Below are positions 61,702-64,000 of a stretch of 64,000 bases of DNA, piece by piece. The stretch's first letter is position 1. The number at the start of each line of letters is the position of its first letter. The stretch spans positions 1 through 64,000 of the forward strand of contig NZ_JAKCPW010000014.1 in the NCBI RefSeq assembly GCF_021440085.1, in the 5' to 3' direction. The translations under genes were made by a program, and so were the position numbers. This stretch comes from Dyadobacter sp. CY261 (GTDB lineage Bacteria; Bacteroidota; Bacteroidia; Cytophagales; Spirosomataceae). The notes beneath the pieces were generated by a model that was not told the DNA's origin, made no database searches, and saw only the letters and a program-made list of their open reading frames with translations.

Positions 61702-62633
61702 GAAGTCGCCTGATCTTTGCGCTGTTCTCCATCATCGGTTCGGCTGCTCTTGCCCAGGAGCGCAGCGTCGCCATTACCATCGATGATGTACCTAACGTTC
61801 ATCTATATGCGTCGCACGGTAATTCATCCGGGTTACTTAAAAAGCTTGACTCGCTTAACCTGCCGGTGGCGATTTTTATTAATGAAGGAAATCTGAGGCA
61901 GAACAAAGCATTTGAAAAAAACAAAGAACTGCTTCAAAGCTGGATTTCCCGCAAATACATTACAGTGGGCAATCACAGCTATTCACATCCGAATTATGGT
62001 GAAATCGGGTTCGATGCATTCACGGCAGAGGTTTTGAAGGGCGAGGAACTGACGCGTAAAGTGGCTGAACAGGCTGGCAAAAAGCTGGAATACTTCCGGT
62101 TTCCGTTTAATGGAATGGGAAAAGACAGCGCCGAACAAACGCGCATGCAGAAATTCCTGACGGATCATCATTATATTTCAACACCTTTTACGGTCGAAAG
62201 TGAAGATTGGCTTTACACCCAGCTTTATGAAAAAGCCTTGAAGGAAGGTAAAATAGAAGAAGCCCGGGCCATTGGCAACCGTTATGTGGATCTCAGCCTG
62301 CAACTTTTCGAGTATTTCGATCGTGTAGCACAGGTAGCGGCGAAGAAGCCGGTGAAGCAAATTTATTTGTGTCACGACAACCAGCTGAATACCGATTATC
62401 TGCCGGTTCTAGTTCACAAATTGAGAGAAAAGCAATACCGGTTCATTAGTTTACAGGAAGCAATGGCCGATCCGGCTTATCAACTTCCCCTGCGGTATTA
62501 TGGAAACGCAGGTTTTTCCTGGATTTACCGTTGGATAGAGAATGTCGATAACCGTCGCTCGCTTATGCGGATAGAACCCGTTGATAAGAAAGCTCAGCAG
62601 GCTTACGAGGCGATGACGAAAGGCAATAAATAG
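61698..62633 (+). CDS. Polysaccharide deacetylase, exported (NodB-like, CE4)
   Basis: This 311-residue protein has a signal peptide (RSRLIFALFSIIGSAALAQ). The NodB fold shows the metal Asp pair in SVAITIDDVPNV, the His-x3-His motif in VGNHSYSHPNYG, and YFRFPFNGMGKD. It would remove acetyl groups from a polysaccharide or peptidoglycan in the periplasm. Its neighbours give no clear substrate, though an O-acyltransferase lies 1.7 kb upstream. Confidence 0.92.
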   Translation: MRSRLIFALFSIIGSAALAQERSVAITIDDVPNVHLYASHGNSSGLLKKLDSLNLPVAIFINEGNLRQNKAFEKNKELLQSWISRKYITVGNHSYSHPNYGEIGFDAFTAEVLKGEELTRKVAEQAGKKLEYFRFPFNGMGKDSAEQTRMQKFLTDHHYISTPFTVESEDWLYTQLYEKALKEGKIEEARAIGNRYVDLSLQLFEYFDRVAQVAAKKPVKQIYLCHDNQLNTDYLPVLVHKLREKQYRFISLQEAMADPAYQLPLRYYGNAGFSWIYRWIENVDNRRSLMRIEPVDKKAQQAYEAMTKGNK

Positions 62634-62640
62634 GCAAAGT

Positions 62641-62671
62641 AAAAAAGCACGTCTCTTGTTGAGCGTGCTTT
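62641..62671. terminator. Bidirectional terminator between deacetylase and csp
   Basis: AAAGCACG and CGTGCTTT form an 8-bp stem with a 12-base loop, preceded by further A residues. For the minus-strand csp gene the stem is followed by a T run. It lies between convergent genes. Confidence 0.75.
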
Positions 62672-62696
62672 CGAAATGTCCCTATTATGACTAAAC

Positions 62697-62888
62697 TTAG
62701 ATAACGCGAACGTTAACTGCGTTCAGGCCTTTTTTTCCATTTTCTACTTCGTAGGATACTTTGTCGTTTTCACGAATGTCGTCCTGAAGACCTGAAACGT
62801 GAACAAAAATGTCTTTCTCTCCATTTGATGGAGAAATGAATCCGTATCCTTTTGATTCATTGAAAAACTTAACTGTACCTTCTGCCAT
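62697..62888 (-). CDS. Cold-shock domain protein
   Basis: This 63-residue single-domain RNA chaperone has both RNA-binding motifs intact: KGYGFISPSNGEKDIF (RNP1-type GYGFI) and DIFVHVSGL (RNP2-type FVHVS). The gene has a strong promoter and a bidirectional terminator, as expected for an abundant protein. Confidence 0.96.
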   Translation of the reverse strand: MAEGTVKFFNESKGYGFISPSNGEKDIFVHVSGLQDDIRENDKVSYEVENGKKGLNAVNVRVI

Positions 62889-62916
62889 TAGTATTGCTCT
62901 TATATTTTGTAAAAAC

Positions 62917-62946
62917 CAAATTTAGATATAAAAAGGAAATTTGCAA
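62917..62946 (-). promoter_or_regulatory. Promoter of the cold-shock gene
   Basis: On the minus strand TAAATTTG (62917-62924) is the -7 element and TTGC (62943-62946) lies 18 bases upstream as the -33 element. This is the best match to the full Bacteroidota promoter in the window. The leader is about 20 bases. Confidence 0.65.
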
Positions 62947-63002
62947 TATTAAAGTTTAGGTTGATTAGAATAATTCCAAAATGTCAGAAAGCATTTAATT
63001 CC

Positions 63003-63974
63003 ATGCCCTTAGTTTATCTTGAGAAGAAAATATCACCTAATTGGCTCCCTAATGGGCATTTTCAGAGCATTTATCCTGCGCTTTTCCGGCAGGTAAATGG
63101 TATAAAATATTTTCGTGAAAAAATTGTAACTCCCGATGATGACTTTCTGAATCTGGACTGGTCTTACGCCGAAAATGAAGGTGCAAAGCCGCTGGTAATC
63201 CTCTCGCACGGGCTCGAAGGAAACAGCACGCGCCAGTACATCACGGGGATGGTTAAAATCCTGAACCGCCACGGATTCGATTGTCTCGCCTGGAATTTCA
63301 GGAGTTGCGGCGGCGAAATGAACCAGACAGCCCGGTTTTACCACAGCGGTGCCACAGAAGATCTCGACGCCGTGATTCAATACGCTTTCAAAAAAGGTTA
63401 TACCGACATCCGGCTGATGGGTTTCAGCCTTGGCGGTAACCTTACATTGAAGTACCTCGGAGAGACGGGGCGCAACACCGACGGCCGCATAAAAGGGGCG
63501 ATGGTATTCAGCGTGCCAATGGACTTGAAAGCATGCAGCCTGGCCATTATCGAGCCTCGTAATCAGATATATATGCGCCGTTTTTTGAATACATTAAAAC
63601 CAAAAGTGGTGGAAAAGGCGCGGGTTTTCCCGGAGAGGATCAGTCTCGACGATCACCGGCTGGTGAAGACGCTGTATGATTTTGATCATATCTACACATC
63701 ACGTTTACACGGCTTCGATGGGGCGGATCACTACTACGCGCAATGCAGTTCCATGCACTTTGTGGAATCCATCGCAGTTCCCACGATGATCGTCAATGCG
63801 GAAAATGACCCGATTGTTCCTTTCAAAAGCTTGCCCATAGACATCATCCGTTCGCACACACACGTCTCACTTCTGGCTACGAAAGATGGCGGCCATTGCG
63901 GATTCCGCCCGGCCCAACTCATGGACGAATTCTACTGGTCGGAGAAGCAGGCCGTCCGGTTTTTGACACTTTAA
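63003..63974 (+). CDS. Alpha/beta hydrolase, YheT family
   Basis: This 323-residue esterase-like protein has the nucleophile elbow MGFSLGGN. The Asp is in VNAENDPIVPF and the His in KDGGHCGF, giving a full triad. The N-terminal segment WLPNGHFQSIYPALF is a YheT signature. I chose ATG 63003 (MPLVYLEKK). The frame is open to 62961 without added conserved sequence. The physiological substrate is unknown. It ends 26 bases before the window edge. Confidence 0.92.
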   Translation: MPLVYLEKKISPNWLPNGHFQSIYPALFRQVNGIKYFREKIVTPDDDFLNLDWSYAENEGAKPLVILSHGLEGNSTRQYITGMVKILNRHGFDCLAWNFRSCGGEMNQTARFYHSGATEDLDAVIQYAFKKGYTDIRLMGFSLGGNLTLKYLGETGRNTDGRIKGAMVFSVPMDLKACSLAIIEPRNQIYMRRFLNTLKPKVVEKARVFPERISLDDHRLVKTLYDFDHIYTSRLHGFDGADHYYAQCSSMHFVESIAVPTMIVNAENDPIVPFKSLPIDIIRSHTHVSLLATKDGGHCGFRPAQLMDEFYWSEKQAVRFLTL

Positions 63975-64000
63975 AAACGGGTCTTAAACAACTCGTGACC

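Overview
The window looks like a chromosome segment from a Bacteroidota bacterium of the order Cytophagales. A Dyadobacter- or Spirosoma-like genome is my best guess, inferred from gene content only. The signs are TonB/HmuY haem uptake genes, DUF4230 and DUF6934 proteins, a GroES-like stand-alone protein, weak Shine-Dalgarno sequences, and many -7 promoter elements of the Bacteroidota form TAnnTTTG (for example at 2578, 23322, 24331, 27607, 33967, 50582, 50651, 53435, 57562 and 62917). I see no tRNA, rRNA, CRISPR array, prophage or insertion sequence.

Layout. 1-2.6 kb: atpG (cut by the window edge) and atpA, with their own promoter and no atpH upstream. 2.8-5.8 kb: a secreted FKBP prolyl isomerase and a Tsp-like S41 protease, ending in an intrinsic terminator. 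5.8-8 kb: an Xre regulator, a frameshifted C10 (streptopain-like) protease and a small lipoprotein. 8-14.5 kb: a complete RND efflux operon (membrane fusion protein, pump, outer membrane factor). 14.8-16.5 kb: a GNAT-SRPBCC fusion and a YdeI-like protein. 16.5-21 kb: a haem/iron uptake operon (TonB receptor, two HmuY-family proteins). 21-24.3 kb: YceI, a small N-acetylglutamate-synthase-like protein, a VOC protein, an AraC regulator and a cupin-8 protein. 24.4-28.4 kb: uvrB, an antitoxin with a broken MazF/PemK toxin, and a nucleotidase divergent from a DeoR regulator. 28.4-34 kb: small proteins, an SDR, DUF6934 and ileS. 34-38.8 kb: carbonic anhydrase, a PepSY membrane protein, a GH16 glucanase, an SBF-like transporter and DUF4230. 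38.8-44 kb: a glutamine-synthetase-like ligase, SDR, aldehyde dehydrogenase, a broken Uma2 gene and a class I glutamine amidotransferase, which together resemble a gamma-glutamyl-amine catabolic route. 44-49 kb: phosphoribosyltransferase, alpha-galactosidase and Kup. 49-51.4 kb: an NRAMP transporter divergent from a DtxR/MntR regulator. 51.4-60 kb: an LptF/G permease, a DMT transporter and a surface-glycan cluster (GT2, two multi-pass proteins, GT2, MBOAT). 60-64 kb: GroES-like protein, aldo/keto reductase, polysaccharide deacetylase, cold shock protein and a YheT-type hydrolase.

The strongest cross-window signal is a shared operator-like motif, TTTAGACTA. It occurs twice in front of the haem receptor operon, once in front of the PepSY gene, and as a near-palindrome between the two promoters of the NRAMP/DtxR pair. 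This suggests one metal regulon run by the DtxR-family protein encoded here. The second theme is decay: three accessory genes (C10 protease, MazF-like toxin, Uma2 nuclease) each carry a single frame break that one added base would repair, while the core genes are intact. The third is intergenic structure: long inverted repeats and tandem repeats at gene ends. I found no clearly new multi-gene system. The glycan cluster, the DUF6934/small-protein pair and the protease/lipoprotein pair are the least explained loci.
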